From assembly GCF_937129525.1 (NCBI RefSeq), contig NZ_CAKZNK010000108.1, forward strand, positions 1 to 64,000: a DNA stretch of 64,000 nucleotides, written 5' to 3'. This document shows, piece after piece, positions 36,948 to 47,323 of this stretch (its first letter is position 1; the number at the start of each line of letters is the position of its first letter). The position numbers and the translations under genes were made by a program. The notes below the pieces were generated by a model, which worked only from the letters and a program-made list of their open reading frames with translations, was not told where the DNA came from and did not search any database. The stretch is from an uncultured Chloroflexus sp. Its GTDB lineage: Bacteria > Chloroflexota > Chloroflexia > Chloroflexales > Chloroflexaceae.

Positions 36948-37453
36948 CAAATTTTCCTCCCCCGCTGACTCAACACGACCACCCCGATCACCGCAATCAG
37001 CAGAATGAAGCCGGTGATTTCAAAGGGCAACAGGTAATCGGTAAAGAGTAGTTCTCCCAACGAGCGTGGATCGCTAAATTTGATCAATTCCTCGCCATCT
37101 GGCGGTGGAGTCGTGGCGCTGCCCAATCCTACCACAACTGAGACAATCAGCAGGGCCAGTCCTAACAACAACGCTAGCGGTTGCTGCCACGCGATCCGAT
37201 CCGGCGCATCTTCAACCTTCTCGGCCCCCAACAACATCACCACAAACAAGAAGAGTACCATGATCGCGCCAGCGTACACCGTCAACTGGATGGCAAACAG
37301 AAACGGGGCGCGCAGCAACAAAAACAACACCGCAATCGCGCCAAAGTTGAGTAGCAAAAAGAGCGCGCTATGCACTGCATTGCGCGAAATCAGCATTGCC
37401 ACTGCTCCGGCGATGGCAACTGCCGCCGTGATGAGAAACAAGATTAATTCCAT
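36947..37453 (-). CDS. nuoJ: NADH-quinone oxidoreductase subunit J
   Basis: 168 aa, five hydrophobic helices, with the conserved third-helix segment [23 protein letters not shown] broken by a pi-bulge in relatives (positions about 59-81). ATG at 37453 follows GGAG with 8 bases; the frame is open further upstream without homology. A 122-base gap with no gene separates it from nuoI. Confidence 0.93.
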   Translation of the reverse strand: MELILFLITAAVAIAGAVAMLISRNAVHSALFLLLNFGAIAVLFLLLRAPFLFAIQLTVYAGAIMVLFLFVVMLLGAEKVEDAPDRIAWQQPLALLLGLALLIVSVVVGLGSATTPPPDGEELIKFSDPRSLGELLFTDYLLPFEITGFILLIAVIGVVVLSQRGRKI

Positions 37454-37575
37454 ACACCGTGCTCCGCTTACGTCAGGCGTGAAGACGCAAAAGCGCCAAA
37501 CCATCCGTGATGTTGCAGCGCGCAACCGCCGCCTGGCGCCCGATCATAACAGTGTCAGAACCCTTCTGCGCCCGA

Positions 37576-38073
37576 TCACAAATCAATCTTTGCCGGTGGA
37601 CTTGGTTGCCGGTTAATCTGTTGCAAAATCGGCGGTGGATCGCCATGACCCTTATCCGGCGGCACCAGCAGCATCTCTTTGGTATAGATCGACGCGCGTC
37701 GGTCGTAGAAACTCAATTCGTACTGATGCTCGAGCACAATCGCGTTGGTCGGACAGGCATCTTCGCAGTAGCCACAGAAGATGCAACGCAGCATATTGAT
37801 CTCGTAGACAGCAGCATACCGCTCACCCGGCGAGTGGGGATTTGCCGGATCATTTTCTGCCGGCACGACCAGAATCGCATCGGCAGGACACGCTGCGGCG
37901 CAGAGCGCGCAACCGATGCAGCGCTCCTGGCCGTTTGCAAACCGCTTTAGCTCATGCCGACCGCGAAAACGCTCGCGCACCGGTCGCTTCACTTCGGGAT
38001 ACTGCACTGTCACCGGTCGCTTGAACATGTAGCGGAGCGTTGTGCCTAACCCTTTGACCAGTTCTTTGAGCAT
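37576..38073 (-). CDS. nuoI: NADH-quinone oxidoreductase subunit I
   Basis: 165 aa peripheral-arm ferredoxin-like subunit carrying clusters N6a and N6b. Two 4Fe-4S motifs: [12 protein letters not shown] and [12 protein letters not shown]. Passes electrons to the terminal cluster N2. C-terminal Pro-rich tail ([10 protein letters not shown]). Confidence 0.96.
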   Translation of the reverse strand: MLKELVKGLGTTLRYMFKRPVTVQYPEVKRPVRERFRGRHELKRFANGQERCIGCALCAAACPADAILVVPAENDPANPHSPGERYAAVYEINMLRCIFCGYCEDACPTNAIVLEHQYELSFYDRRASIYTKEMLLVPPDKGHGDPPPILQQINRQPSPPAKIDL

Positions 38074-38145
38074 GCTTCACTATCCTTTCAGCAGGCGCTT
38101 ACCAGCGCCCAGGCTGGTTTCTTACTGCAAAGTAACCCAGATATG

Positions 38146-39372
38146 TTACCCCTGCGATGACGGTAATTGAATATCATTGACGAATGTAACATTGTCAACC
38201 GGCTTCGGCACGCGGTTAATGCCGATAGCAATCGCGAGCGTCAATGCGCCTAAGCCGAACAAGATCCACGAATGAACGACGCGATCGGGAATGAGCACGA
38301 TCACGACGGTCGTGTACACCAGATTAAGCAGGCCTAGCGGCAAGAGCCACTTCCAGCCCAAATCCATCAGCCGATCGTAGCGCAGACGTGGCCACGAGGC
38401 GCGCACCCAGACTGAAATGAACAGGAAGATGGTAACCTTGAGCAGGAACGCGCCGAGTGAGACGATGCCGAAGACGATACTACCCACAACCGGACCGGCC
38501 AGCGCAGTCACTTCCCGCCCAAGAATGTCAAGGCCGGGGAAATGCCAGCCGCCAAAGAAGAAGATCACTGCCAGCGCCGAGATAGCAATCAGTTTGATAT
38601 ATTCGGCCATAAAGAAGAGGGCAAACTTCATTGAACCGTATTCGGTGTTGTAACCGCCGGTCAATTCCTGCTCGGCTTCTACCAGATCGAATGGCGCCCG
38701 CACCACTTCTGCTGTTGCCGCGATCATGTAGATCACGAAACCGAGCAATTGAGGGATGATGCCCCACAACCAGCCTCGTTGCTGACTGACGATCTCATGC
38801 ATCGAAAAGGTACCATACGTCATTACGACGCTGAGTATTGCGCATCCTAACGCCAGTTCATACGAGATCAGTTGCGCCGATGAACGGATACCACCCAGCA
38901 TCGAGTATTTATTATTCGAGGCCCAACCGGCCAGCGTAATACCGTAGACGCCGATACTCGTTACCGCCAATACGTAAAGAATACCGATATTGAGATCGGT
39001 AATCTGCAAAATATTCCACAGATTGCTCCGATCCGGATCATAACAGGCCTGATAATCCCAGTTCAGATTAAGGCAGCCAAACGGGATCACTGCCCAGATG
39101 ATCAGGGCCGGAATGACCGCCAGCGCCGGCGCCAGCAGATAGACCGGTTTATCGGCCAGCGCTGGCACGATGTCTTCCTTAAAAAAGAGCTTGACTGCAT
39201 CAGCCGCCGGCTGCAAAAATCCACCCGGCCCGGCCCGGTTGGGACCAACCCGGTTCTGGAGCCGGGCCAGTAACCGCCGCTCAAACAGGGTGAGATATGC
39301 GAAGGCAGTCGTTACCGCCAGCGTGATGACAAAGCACTGAATGACGATAATCAGAATGGTGAGCCAATCCAT
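38146..39372 (-). CDS. nuoH: NADH-quinone oxidoreductase subunit H
   Basis: 408 aa membrane subunit forming most of the quinone channel at the junction with the peripheral arm. Signatures: [19 protein letters not shown] near the N-terminus, [20 protein letters not shown] with its glutamates mid-protein, and [20 protein letters not shown]. Slightly longer than E. coli NuoH. Starts 17 bases after nuoG. Confidence 0.96.
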   Translation of the reverse strand: MDWLTILIIVIQCFVITLAVTTAFAYLTLFERRLLARLQNRVGPNRAGPGGFLQPAADAVKLFFKEDIVPALADKPVYLLAPALAVIPALIIWAVIPFGCLNLNWDYQACYDPDRSNLWNILQITDLNIGILYVLAVTSIGVYGITLAGWASNNKYSMLGGIRSSAQLISYELALGCAILSVVMTYGTFSMHEIVSQQRGWLWGIIPQLLGFVIYMIAATAEVVRAPFDLVEAEQELTGGYNTEYGSMKFALFFMAEYIKLIAISALAVIFFFGGWHFPGLDILGREVTALAGPVVGSIVFGIVSLGAFLLKVTIFLFISVWVRASWPRLRYDRLMDLGWKWLLPLGLLNLVYTTVVIVLIPDRVVHSWILFGLGALTLAIAIGINRVPKPVDNVTFVNDIQLPSSQG

Positions 39373-39388
39373 AATTGCTCCCTTAACG

Positions 39389-42100
39389 CTACCCCATCAC
39401 CACCTTCGCCAGACTTACCCGCGTGCGCGGCCCCGTCTCAATTGCTGCCGCCTCAACATCGGCCAGCCCTGCCGGCAATAAGACCATCCCTGCCGGTAGA
39501 TCGGCCAGCACCCGCGCGGGCAGCACCAGTTCACCACTCGCCGAGGTCAACCGCACTCGATCTCCGCTGTGGATGTTTAGTTTGGCTGCATCATCGTTGC
39601 TGAGGGCAACACAACCTGCCGGTACCAGACTTTGCAATTTTGAACCGCGCAGATGGCGCTGATCGGCATACGCCAGCACCTGTTCGAGCAACAGCAAAGG
39701 CCGATCATCGGCAAAGCCGGTCGTAGCGCCGGTGAAGGCAAGATGCAGCGCAGCTTTGGCGGCCAGCGCCGGCAAAACGAGACCAACGCCCTCGCTGTTG
39801 GTATAGCTGGTGCCATCGTAGTAGATCGCGTCATCGAATTGACGCCCCCAATTGCCACCGCTGCCAGTTGCAGCTAACGCAGCGTAAGTGATACCGGCAT
39901 ACCCCGGCACGGTTTTGGCAATCTCGTCAGCCACATCACCTGCTACGATATAATCCCACGCTTCTGCCTTCACCGGGATCGGGCCATGGCGACCACCGCC
40001 AATCGGCACCATCGCCAATGCGTGAGCAACAGCAGTAACAATCTGCCAGTCTGGTCGCGCTTCACCTACCGGCGCGCAAGCCTGTCGCGAGCGTTGCACC
40101 CGGCGTTCGGCATTAGTGTATGTGCCTTCGCGTTCGGCGACGCTGGTGGCCGGCAAGACCACATCGGCCAGTTCAGCGCTGGCAGTAAGGAAGAGGTCTT
40201 GCACTACCACGAATTCAGCCGCTTCTAACGCGGCCCGCGCTGCCGGCACACTGGCAGCCGGATCGACGCCAGCCAGCCAGATCGCGCGCACCTGACCTGA
40301 CTGTGCCGCCGACCAGATGCCATTGGCGTCGAGACCGCGCTGTTTGCGCAGGGCATAGCCCGGCCCGGCATCGGGACGCACTCCCATCTCGATCGCGCCG
40401 CGACTATTGCCACCGGGCAACAGGGCAATGATACCGTTGTTAGCCTTTCCGGCCTTCCCGCTGAGCAGCATCAACGCGGCCAGCAGCTCAGTTAGCGCCG
40501 ACCCGGCGCTACGCGCTTCCCACCCGTAAACGATCAGGCTCTGCTCAGCAGACAGAAACTCTCGGGCCAGTTGAATGAGCGTTGATTCCGTCAGGTCACA
40601 GGCGGCGGCCAGATCGGTCAGCTTTGCCTGACTCAGCGCTCGTCGCATTTCATTCCAGCCCGGCACCTGCTCAAGCAACGCCGTCTTTGCGCCAGATTCA
40701 ATCGCCGCTTTCAGCAGACCCTGCGCAAAAGCCAGTTCACCCTCAGGCCGGTATCGCACTACCTGCGTTGCAGAGCGATCCAGTTTGGTTGGTCGCAAGC
40801 CGGCAACCACCAGTTTACCGCCACGTTGCGCAATCCCACGCAAACGCAGCATGTACAATGGCGCCTCTTCTTCGGGATCGGCGCCGACTACGAACACTAC
40901 CGTACCGGCACCCAGCTTGCTCAGATCGGTATCAGGGCCGGGAGCGAGCAGACCACCAATCACATCTGCCGACAGCGCTGACGGCCCGCCAATACCGGTA
41001 TCGATATTCTCGCTACCCAACTCGCGAAGCAGCTTCTGAAAGAGGTAGAGATCTTCGTTGCTCAAATGCGCCCCGGCCAGACCAGCCAATGCCTGACCAC
41101 CGTGGCGCGCCCGAATAATCGTCAACTGATCGGCCACCACCTCCAATGCCTCATCCCAGCTCACGGGAATCAGCGTACCGTTGCGCCGCACCAGAGGTGT
41201 CGTAAGCCGTTCAGGCGCTTCGATAAAGCGATGACCGTAGCGACCCTTGTCGCAAATCCAGATGTCATTGACCGCTGCATTCTCTCGCGGCATCACGCGC
41301 ATCAGCCGGTCGTGGCGCATATCGAAGGTGAGATTGCACCCAACCGGGCACAGCGTGCAGACCACCGGCTTGCTCTGCAACTCCCATACGCGAGCCTTAA
41401 ACCGGAAATCGCTGCTGGTCAACGCACCAACCGGACAAATATCGGTCGTATTGCCGGAAAACTTACTGGCAAAGGGAGGATCCGATTTCGAGATAATCAT
41501 CCAGTTCCGACCACGATGATCGAAACCGAGCACCGGATCATCGGCAATCTCATCCTGGAAACGCACACACCGACCGCACAAAATGCAGCGTTCGCGATCG
41601 AGATAGATCAGATCGCCCAGCTTAACCGGCTTCTCAAAATGCACCTTGTCGTTGTAATCGAAACGTGAAACCGCCGGCCCCCAACCCATAGTCAGATTTT
41701 GCAACGGGCATTCGCCACCCTTATCGCACACCGGGCAATCGAGCGGATGCGAGGTGAGGAGAAATTCCAGAATACCGCGCTGAGCAAACTTCACCTGCTC
41801 GGTCGTCGTCTTGACCACCATCCCCGGACTGACCGGCGTCGTGCAGGCGGTTTGCAGCTTGGGCATCATAGCAATCACCGGCTGACCGTTGGCGTCAAGC
41901 ACCGGTTGTCGGGTCGCCGGATCGACCTTCGGCGTGCCAACTTCAACCAGACACATCCGGCACATGCCGACCGGTTTGAGGCGCGGATGGTAACAAAAAA
42001 CCGGGATCGCGATGCCTGCCTGTCGCGCGGCATCAACGATATTAGTACCGGCAGGCACCGTGACCTGCACGCCATCGATGGTAAGTGTCACATCAGACAT
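39389..42100 (-). CDS. nuoG: NADH-quinone oxidoreductase subunit G
   Basis: 903 aa, the large iron-sulfur subunit. N-terminal 2Fe-2S ferredoxin (CYHPRLKPVGMCRMC), His/Cys 4Fe-4S cluster region (HPLDCPVCDKGGECPLQ), second ferredoxin Cys set (CILCGRCVRF). A further CTLCPVGC with a later Cys matches the N7 cluster found in some bacteria but not mitochondria. A molybdopterin-oxidoreductase-like domain and a C-terminal beta-barrel follow; no metal cofactor is expected there. Length as in E. coli NuoG. Confidence 0.95.
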   Translation of the reverse strand: MSDVTLTIDGVQVTVPAGTNIVDAARQAGIAIPVFCYHPRLKPVGMCRMCLVEVGTPKVDPATRQPVLDANGQPVIAMMPKLQTACTTPVSPGMVVKTTTEQVKFAQRGILEFLLTSHPLDCPVCDKGGECPLQNLTMGWGPAVSRFDYNDKVHFEKPVKLGDLIYLDRERCILCGRCVRFQDEIADDPVLGFDHRGRNWMIISKSDPPFASKFSGNTTDICPVGALTSSDFRFKARVWELQSKPVVCTLCPVGCNLTFDMRHDRLMRVMPRENAAVNDIWICDKGRYGHRFIEAPERLTTPLVRRNGTLIPVSWDEALEVVADQLTIIRARHGGQALAGLAGAHLSNEDLYLFQKLLRELGSENIDTGIGGPSALSADVIGGLLAPGPDTDLSKLGAGTVVFVVGADPEEEAPLYMLRLRGIAQRGGKLVVAGLRPTKLDRSATQVVRYRPEGELAFAQGLLKAAIESGAKTALLEQVPGWNEMRRALSQAKLTDLAAACDLTESTLIQLAREFLSAEQSLIVYGWEARSAGSALTELLAALMLLSGKAGKANNGIIALLPGGNSRGAIEMGVRPDAGPGYALRKQRGLDANGIWSAAQSGQVRAIWLAGVDPAASVPAARAALEAAEFVVVQDLFLTASAELADVVLPATSVAEREGTYTNAERRVQRSRQACAPVGEARPDWQIVTAVAHALAMVPIGGGRHGPIPVKAEAWDYIVAGDVADEIAKTVPGYAGITYAALAATGSGGNWGRQFDDAIYYDGTSYTNSEGVGLVLPALAAKAALHLAFTGATTGFADDRPLLLLEQVLAYADQRHLRGSKLQSLVPAGCVALSNDDAAKLNIHSGDRVRLTSASGELVLPARVLADLPAGMVLLPAGLADVEAAAIETGPRTRVSLAKVVMG

Positions 42101-42290
42101 TGCACGTTACCCTTTATGCTAACAACGGGTAATGGCGGATCTGCTGCGCTTCCGCTCGGGTTACCGATGCGTGAAGCGATGCCAGGCTTGTTCGGCGGCC
42201 AAGACCGTTGTTCAAACCGATTTTCGCCCAGTCGTTTCTTGCGCGCGACAATCGCCGCCCCTGCGCCTTCAGCCTCTGGTTGCGGCCCCC

Positions 42291-43595
42291 TTAATGATGT
42301 GCCACCAGTGGAATGTGGTGACCGTTACTCTTGCCAGAGCGTTTCACCAGCGCCTCAAACTCGCTCGGGAAGAGTTGGAGCGCGCTCTTAATCGGCATCA
42401 CTGCGCTTTCACCCAACAGGCAGAAACAGTTACCGGCCATCTGGCGATAGATGCTGTGCAGGGTGTCAATATCGGCAGCAGTGGCATGGCCATCTTCGAC
42501 CATGCGATGGAGCGTGCGAACCAACCAGTGGGTTCCCTCGCGGCAGGGTGTACACTTGCCACAACTCTCGTGCTTAAAGAACTCGTCCATTTTGTAGGCG
42601 AGGTGGGGCGCCGAGACGGTATCATTGAGCACGATCACTGCTCCAGAACCGAGCATCGAGCCGGCGGCAGCAATGCTTTCGTAGTCGAGCGGCACGTCAA
42701 GATGGTCAGCGGTAAGCCATGGCGCTGACGCGCCACCGGGAATGATAATCTTCACCGGACGACCACCCTTCATGCCGCCACCGTATTCAGGCGACTCGAT
42801 CAACTCACGCAACGGCACGCCAAAGGGCAGTTCGTAGTTCCCGGGTCGATTCACATGACCGCTGAGCGAAAAGCACTTCGTACCCGGACTCTTTTCGGTG
42901 CCGTGCGAACGGTACCATGCCACACCCTTTTCAACGATTCGCGGCACATTAGCCAGCGTTTCGACATTGTTGATAATAGTCGGCTTCCCGTACAGACCGG
43001 CCACTGCCGGGAAAGGCGGCTTCAGGCGAGGCTGACCGATTTTGCCTTCCAGCGACTCCATCAACGCCGTCTCTTCGCCGCAGATATAGGCGCCGGCGCC
43101 ACGGTGGATATAGATGTCAAGATCGAAGCCGGTACCGAGAATATTCTTACCTAAGAAACCGGCGGCATACGCCTGCGCAATGGCCTGTTCGAGCGCGCGC
43201 GCTGCGGCGGCAAACTCGCCCCGCATATAGATATAGGCCGTGTTCGCTTCAATCGCATACGCCGACAACGCCACGCCTTCAATCAATTGATGGGGATTCC
43301 GGTCAATAATCTGATGGTTATTAAATGTGCCCGGCTCAGACTCATCGCAATTGCAAAGGAGGTAACGCGGGTAAACCCCTTTGGGCAGAAAACCCCACTT
43401 GATCCCGGTTGGAAAACCGGCGCCGCCGCGTCCACGCAACCCGGAATCCTTAACCATCTGTACAATATCAGCCGGCGTCTTCTCGGTCAAAGCGTAGCGA
43501 TAGGCTTCCCAGCCGCCGTGGCGGCGGTACACTTCAAAATCAGCAATATCGGGAATGTCGAGTTCCCGCATCACAATATGTTCACTCAGACCCAT
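42291..43595 (-). CDS. nuoF: NADH-quinone oxidoreductase subunit F
   Basis: 434 aa, binds NADH and FMN and carries 4Fe-4S cluster N3. FMN/NADH loop GLRGRGGAGFPTGIKW, second nucleotide motif GAGAYICGEETALMESLEG, SLBB-type segment, and cluster ligands ESCGKCTPCREGT plus a later Cys in NCFCLLG. ATG at 43595 fits the family; Met at 43571 is an alternative. A gap of ~190 bases with only a small TTACCC/GGGTAA hairpin separates it from nuoG. Confidence 0.95.
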   Translation of the reverse strand: MGLSEHIVMRELDIPDIADFEVYRRHGGWEAYRYALTEKTPADIVQMVKDSGLRGRGGAGFPTGIKWGFLPKGVYPRYLLCNCDESEPGTFNNHQIIDRNPHQLIEGVALSAYAIEANTAYIYMRGEFAAAARALEQAIAQAYAAGFLGKNILGTGFDLDIYIHRGAGAYICGEETALMESLEGKIGQPRLKPPFPAVAGLYGKPTIINNVETLANVPRIVEKGVAWYRSHGTEKSPGTKCFSLSGHVNRPGNYELPFGVPLRELIESPEYGGGMKGGRPVKIIIPGGASAPWLTADHLDVPLDYESIAAAGSMLGSGAVIVLNDTVSAPHLAYKMDEFFKHESCGKCTPCREGTHWLVRTLHRMVEDGHATAADIDTLHSIYRQMAGNCFCLLGESAVMPIKSALQLFPSEFEALVKRSGKSNGHHIPLVAHH

Positions 43596-43638
43596 CGCAC
43601 TCAACTTTCTAGCGCACCAACTGGCAACCAGTGCGACA

Positions 43639-44331
43639 TCATAACGGCGAGGCTTTGCGCGTATCGGCCCGATCGAGACCGGCATCGGCTTCTGGCACCA
43701 CGGAAGGCGGTGGCGATGATACCGGCGCTGGCGGCTCGATCACAAACTCTCGTGGCCGGTATGGCGCAAACCGTTCGATCTGAACCAGCCGGCCATCGCG
43801 GGTAAACTCATAATCTTCGGCAAACCGACCGCTCACACCTCGCTTGCGCGCTTCGGCGGCACGCGCGCGCAGGTCGTTGAGCAATGTTTGCACTCGATCG
43901 GGGGTCACATCGTAGACGTAATCAAGATTGGCCTGCAACACTGGGGCGCGGTCGCATGCGGCCAGACACTTCACCCGCTGGAGGGTAAACATACCGTCAG
44001 GGGTGGTCTCATCTTCGCTGATACCAAGCGTCTGCTTTAGCGCCGCAATCAGCTCTTCGGCGCCGCAGTAGCAGCAGGGCACATCATCGCACACCTGCAA
44101 CACCCAGGTTCCAACCGGACGGTTATAAAAGAGGGTATAAAATCCGACCACCTCGTAGACATCGGTCGGCGGTAATTCCAGAATTGTCGCCACTTCGCGG
44201 ATAGCCTCGTCAGTAAGATAGCCGTAGGTATCCTGGGCGAGGTACAGCAACGGCAACACTGCGCTCCGTTTGCTGGCATATCGGGCCACAATGGTTTCGA
44301 TCTCAGCCCGATGGGTTTCGAGTAGTTTCAC
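43639..44331 (-). CDS. nuoE: NADH-quinone oxidoreductase subunit E
   Basis: 230 aa thioredoxin-like subunit with 2Fe-2S cluster N1a (CDDVPCCYCGAEEL and CLAACDRAP). About 60 residues beyond the family end form an Arg-rich then Pro-rich tail (PPAPVSSPPPS), of unknown role. GTG at 44331 is chosen since GGAGG lies 5 bases upstream and MKLLETHRAEI matches family N-termini; a GTG at 44343 is possible. Confidence 0.92.
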   Translation of the reverse strand: MKLLETHRAEIETIVARYASKRSAVLPLLYLAQDTYGYLTDEAIREVATILELPPTDVYEVVGFYTLFYNRPVGTWVLQVCDDVPCCYCGAEELIAALKQTLGISEDETTPDGMFTLQRVKCLAACDRAPVLQANLDYVYDVTPDRVQTLLNDLRARAAEARKRGVSGRFAEDYEFTRDGRLVQIERFAPYRPREFVIEPPAPVSSPPPSVVPEADAGLDRADTRKASPL

Positions 44332-44344
44332 AGTCTCCTCCACG

Positions 44345-45580
44345 CTAGCGATCCACCTCACCCAATACCGGATCGAGGCTCGCAATCAGCGCCACCAGAT
44401 CGGCGACCAGACGACCTTTTGCCATGTGGGCCAGACTCTGCAAATTGATAAACGACGGCGCCCGGAAGTGAACGCGCCAGGGTTTGGGACTACCGTCGCT
44501 CACAACATAGCAGCCGAGAATGCCGCGAGGTGACTCGATACTGACATAGGCATCGCCGCGCGGTGGCTTAAACCCCTCAGTCCACAACTTAAAGTGGTGA
44601 ATGAGCGACTCCATACTCTCGGTAATCTCGCGCTTAGGCGGGGGAGCCACCTTGCGATTCGGCGTTACCACCGGTCCCGGCCCCAACTCGCGCAAGCGCT
44701 CAGCCGCTTGCTGGGCAATCTTCACACTCTGGCGCATCTCGGCAATGCGCACCCGATAGCGGTCGTAAATATCGCCATTCTTGCCGATCGGGATCTCAAA
44801 CGAATACGTTTCGTAACCACTGTACGGCATCGCCTTGCGCACATCGTAAGCCACACCGGTCGCGCGCAGATTCGCGCCGGTGAGACCGAGCGCAATTGCG
44901 GCCTGGGCATCAATCACGCCAACACCGACGGTACGCTCGAGCCAGAGCGGATTTGCAGTCAACAAATCCTCGTATTCATCAATGCGCGACGGCATAATTG
45001 CCAGGAACTGCTCGACGGTTGGGAGAAAATCAGCCGGCAGATCGTAAGCCAGCCCGCCGATGCGGAAATAACTGGTCATCATGCGAGCGCCGGAGACCAG
45101 TTCAAAGATATCGAGGATCTGTTCACGCTCGCGGAAGGCGTAGAGGAAGACACTCATTGCCGCCAGATCGAGCGCGTGCGTGCCCAACCAGACGAGATGT
45201 GACGAGATCCGCTGCAATTCGGTGAGCAAGACGCGGGCAATCTGCGCCCGTTCTGGAATTTCAACCTCAAGCAGTTTCTCAACCGCCAGCGCATAGCAGA
45301 GGTTATTCGAGAGTGGCGCCAGATAATCCATTCGGTCGGTAAGCACTACCGCCTTCTGATAGGTCTTGCTCTCCATCGTCTTCTCGATGCCGGTATGCAG
45401 ATAACCGACATCGGGCGCAAGATTGACGACCACCTCACCATCAAGCTCAAGCACCAGCCGCAACACACCGTGCGTACTCGGATGGTGCGGCCCCATATTC
45501 AGCACCATCGTCTCGGTACGACCCGAGATCGCCGGCTCGATAATCTGCTGAGGGGTCGGCACAGTAATCGGTTCAGTCAT
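44345..45580 (-). CDS. nuoD: NADH-quinone oxidoreductase subunit D
   Basis: 411 aa homologue of [NiFe]-hydrogenase large subunits, forming the quinone site with NuoB. MGPHHPSTHGVLRLVLELDGE (positions ~29-49) holds the quinone-contacting His, and the C-terminal SLDPVLGEVDR motif is complete; hydrogenase-type Cys pairs are absent, as expected. Separate from nuoC, unlike the nuoCD fusion of E. coli. Confidence 0.96.
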   Translation of the reverse strand: MTEPITVPTPQQIIEPAISGRTETMVLNMGPHHPSTHGVLRLVLELDGEVVVNLAPDVGYLHTGIEKTMESKTYQKAVVLTDRMDYLAPLSNNLCYALAVEKLLEVEIPERAQIARVLLTELQRISSHLVWLGTHALDLAAMSVFLYAFREREQILDIFELVSGARMMTSYFRIGGLAYDLPADFLPTVEQFLAIMPSRIDEYEDLLTANPLWLERTVGVGVIDAQAAIALGLTGANLRATGVAYDVRKAMPYSGYETYSFEIPIGKNGDIYDRYRVRIAEMRQSVKIAQQAAERLRELGPGPVVTPNRKVAPPPKREITESMESLIHHFKLWTEGFKPPRGDAYVSIESPRGILGCYVVSDGSPKPWRVHFRAPSFINLQSLAHMAKGRLVADLVALIASLDPVLGEVDR

Positions 45581-45586
45581 ACGCGA

Positions 45587-46105
45587 CTACTCCCTTGCGA
45601 ATGGCTTGCGCGCATAGATGCGTTCCTGATTAAATGTGAACGCAACCTCTTCGTCACCGAGCGGATGATCCTTCCGTAACGGATGGCCGACCCAATCATC
45701 AGGCAGCAGAATCCGGGTAAGCGAGGGATGGCCGGCAAACTTAATCCCAAGCAGGTCAAACGTCTCGCGTTCCTGATAGTTGGCCGTCGGAAAGAGCGGC
45801 GTGAGTGACGGCACGGTTGGATCGGGTTCGTCACAGCCAACTTTCAGACACACGCGGTGGCGATGGCGCAAACTGGTAAGATGGGCAACCACCTCGAAGC
45901 GCGGCTTGCGCCCCAGATAATCGACCCCGCACAGATTTTCGAGGAAAACATATGCCAGCTCGGGATCATCGCGCAAGAACTGAGCGGCGGCCAGATAGCC
46001 AGCCGGTGTTAGCGTCACGCTCAGATCGCCACGAAACTCGCTGACTGCGCGGATCTCGCGCCCAACTGTATCACGCAAGGCGGCAAGCACCGTCTGATTA
46101 TCCAT
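45587..46105 (-). CDS. nuoC: NADH-quinone oxidoreductase subunit C
   Basis: 172 aa, the 30-kDa-type peripheral subunit. Recognised by ERETFDLLGIKFAGHPSLTR and LPDDWVGHPLRKDHPLGDEE. No cofactors. One base separates it from the nuoB stop region. Confidence 0.95.
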   Translation of the reverse strand: MDNQTVLAALRDTVGREIRAVSEFRGDLSVTLTPAGYLAAAQFLRDDPELAYVFLENLCGVDYLGRKPRFEVVAHLTSLRHRHRVCLKVGCDEPDPTVPSLTPLFPTANYQERETFDLLGIKFAGHPSLTRILLPDDWVGHPLRKDHPLGDEEVAFTFNQERIYARKPFARE

Positions 46106-46106
46106 A

Positions 46107-46631
46107 CTACTTCACCTGCACAAGCGGCTGATCGAGCCGAATCGGCGCTTCCTTCTTACCACTGATCTTTTCGCGCATAACCTTCTGATGCAACATCATG
46201 ATGCCATCGATGAGCGCCTCGGGGCGGGGTGGGCAGCCGGCGACGTAGACATCCACCGGCACCACCTCATCAACCCCCTGCACAATCGCATAGTTATTGA
46301 AAATACCGCCGCAAGCAGCGCAATCACCCATTGCGATCACCCACTTTGGCTCAGGCATCTGATCGTAGAGGCGACGCACGACCGGAGCCATCTTGCGCGA
46401 CACTCGTCCGGCCACAATCATCAGATCGGCCTGGCGAGGCGAAGCGCGGTTCAACTCCATGCCAAACCGCGACAGATCGTAATTACTGGCCTGCGCTCCC
46501 ATCATTTCGATTGCGCAACATGCCAGACCAAAGAGCAACGGCCACATCGCATTGGTGCGTCCCCAATTCACCACCGTCTCAAGGGTGGTGGTGACAATAC
46601 CGAGATTACCGGCCTTCTCTTCTATTCCCAT
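46107..46631 (-). CDS. nuoB: NADH-quinone oxidoreductase subunit B
   Basis: 174 aa carrying the terminal 4Fe-4S cluster N2. The tandem Cys of [10 protein letters not shown], the Cys in GDCAACGG and in [11 protein letters not shown] are all in place. The ATG at 46631 overlaps nuoA by ten bases; an ATG at 46652 is an alternative with a poorer fit. Confidence 0.96.
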   Translation of the reverse strand: MGIEEKAGNLGIVTTTLETVVNWGRTNAMWPLLFGLACCAIEMMGAQASNYDLSRFGMELNRASPRQADLMIVAGRVSRKMAPVVRRLYDQMPEPKWVIAMGDCAACGGIFNNYAIVQGVDEVVPVDVYVAGCPPRPEALIDGIMMLHQKVMREKISGKKEAPIRLDQPLVQVK

Positions 46632-46978
46632 CGCAGCGCACCTTTCTTCCATTCATACACAAAGCCGACGAGCAGCACCAGGAAGAAGACACCCATCACC
46701 GCGAGGCCGGCAGGGCCGAGCTGGCGAAAGACCAGCGCAAAGGGGTAGAAAAAGACGACTTCAATGTCGAAGACGATAAACAGCATTGCAACGACGTAGA
46801 ACTTCACCGGTATACGGCGGATCGCCTGCCCGACCGGATCCATACCCGACTCGTAAGGCGCCAGTTTGCGTGGCGTGCTGCGGCGCGGGCCAAGCAAGGC
46901 CGAGAGGGTGATGACGAAGACGGCGATGAAAACTGCTATAAGAAAGAGGATTAGCACCGGAATGTATGCGTCGAGCAT
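46622..46978 (-). CDS. nuoA: NADH-quinone oxidoreductase subunit A
   Basis: 118 aa, three transmembrane helices, family motifs [11 protein letters not shown] and [15 protein letters not shown]. First gene of the 14-gene nuo operon. GAGG precedes the ATG at 46978; leader from the predicted promoter about 55 bases. Confidence 0.96.
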   Translation of the reverse strand: MLDAYIPVLILFLIAVFIAVFVITLSALLGPRRSTPRKLAPYESGMDPVGQAIRRIPVKFYVVAMLFIVFDIEVVFFYPFALVFRQLGPAGLAVMGVFFLVLLVGFVYEWKKGALRWE

Positions 46979-47037
46979 AGGCGGCCTCACAGCATGCTAT
47001 CGCGGTACCCGCTCATGCGGGCAGAGGTGTCAAAGGA

Positions 47038-47065
47038 ATTATACCTGTCTTCAGACTTGTGTCAA
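47038..47065 (-). promoter_or_regulatory. Promoter of the nuoA-N operon
   Basis: On the minus strand a perfect TTGACA (47065-47060), 16-base spacer and a perfect TATAAT (47043-47038). The best sigma-70-type match in the window. Confidence 0.8.
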
Positions 47066-47252
47066 TCAGCACGATCTAAGGGAAATATCATTGCAATCTA
47101 TAGAGACAGAGCTGTGCAATGACGCAGCCTCGCTGACTGACCGGCAATATTTGTGATAGAGGCAACGATTTTTCATACTTTGCCCATCAATTTCGTGCAG
47201 GAGATGAGCAGATGTTGGGCAATCCTCCTGAACTATCCGACTCAAACGCAAG

Positions 47253-47281
47253 TAGTCAAAGCGGCAATTGTCGGCTATAAT
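47253..47281 (+). promoter_or_regulatory. Promoter of icd
   Basis: Perfect TATAAT (47276-47281); TAGTCA 17 bases upstream (47253-47258) matches four of six -35 positions. Leader about 36 bases, with AGGAG 8 bases before the ATG. Confidence 0.6.
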
Positions 47282-47323
47282 ACAGGCCGCAATCTATTGT
47301 AAGGTGTGTAAGGAGTCACGACT

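Larger units (their letters stand above)
46979..47323. other. Divergent control region between nuo operon and icd
   Basis: 345 bases without a supportable gene, holding back-to-back promoters for nuoA (minus) and icd (plus). About 190 bases lie between the two promoters and could hold regulator sites; I see no strong palindrome there. Confidence 0.6.

Noticed and set aside
41699..42391. 230-residue frame across the nuoG start and the nuoG-nuoF gap
   Set aside because: Mostly antisense to nuoG and nuoF; no family resemblance. The nuoG-nuoF gap is left as non-coding.
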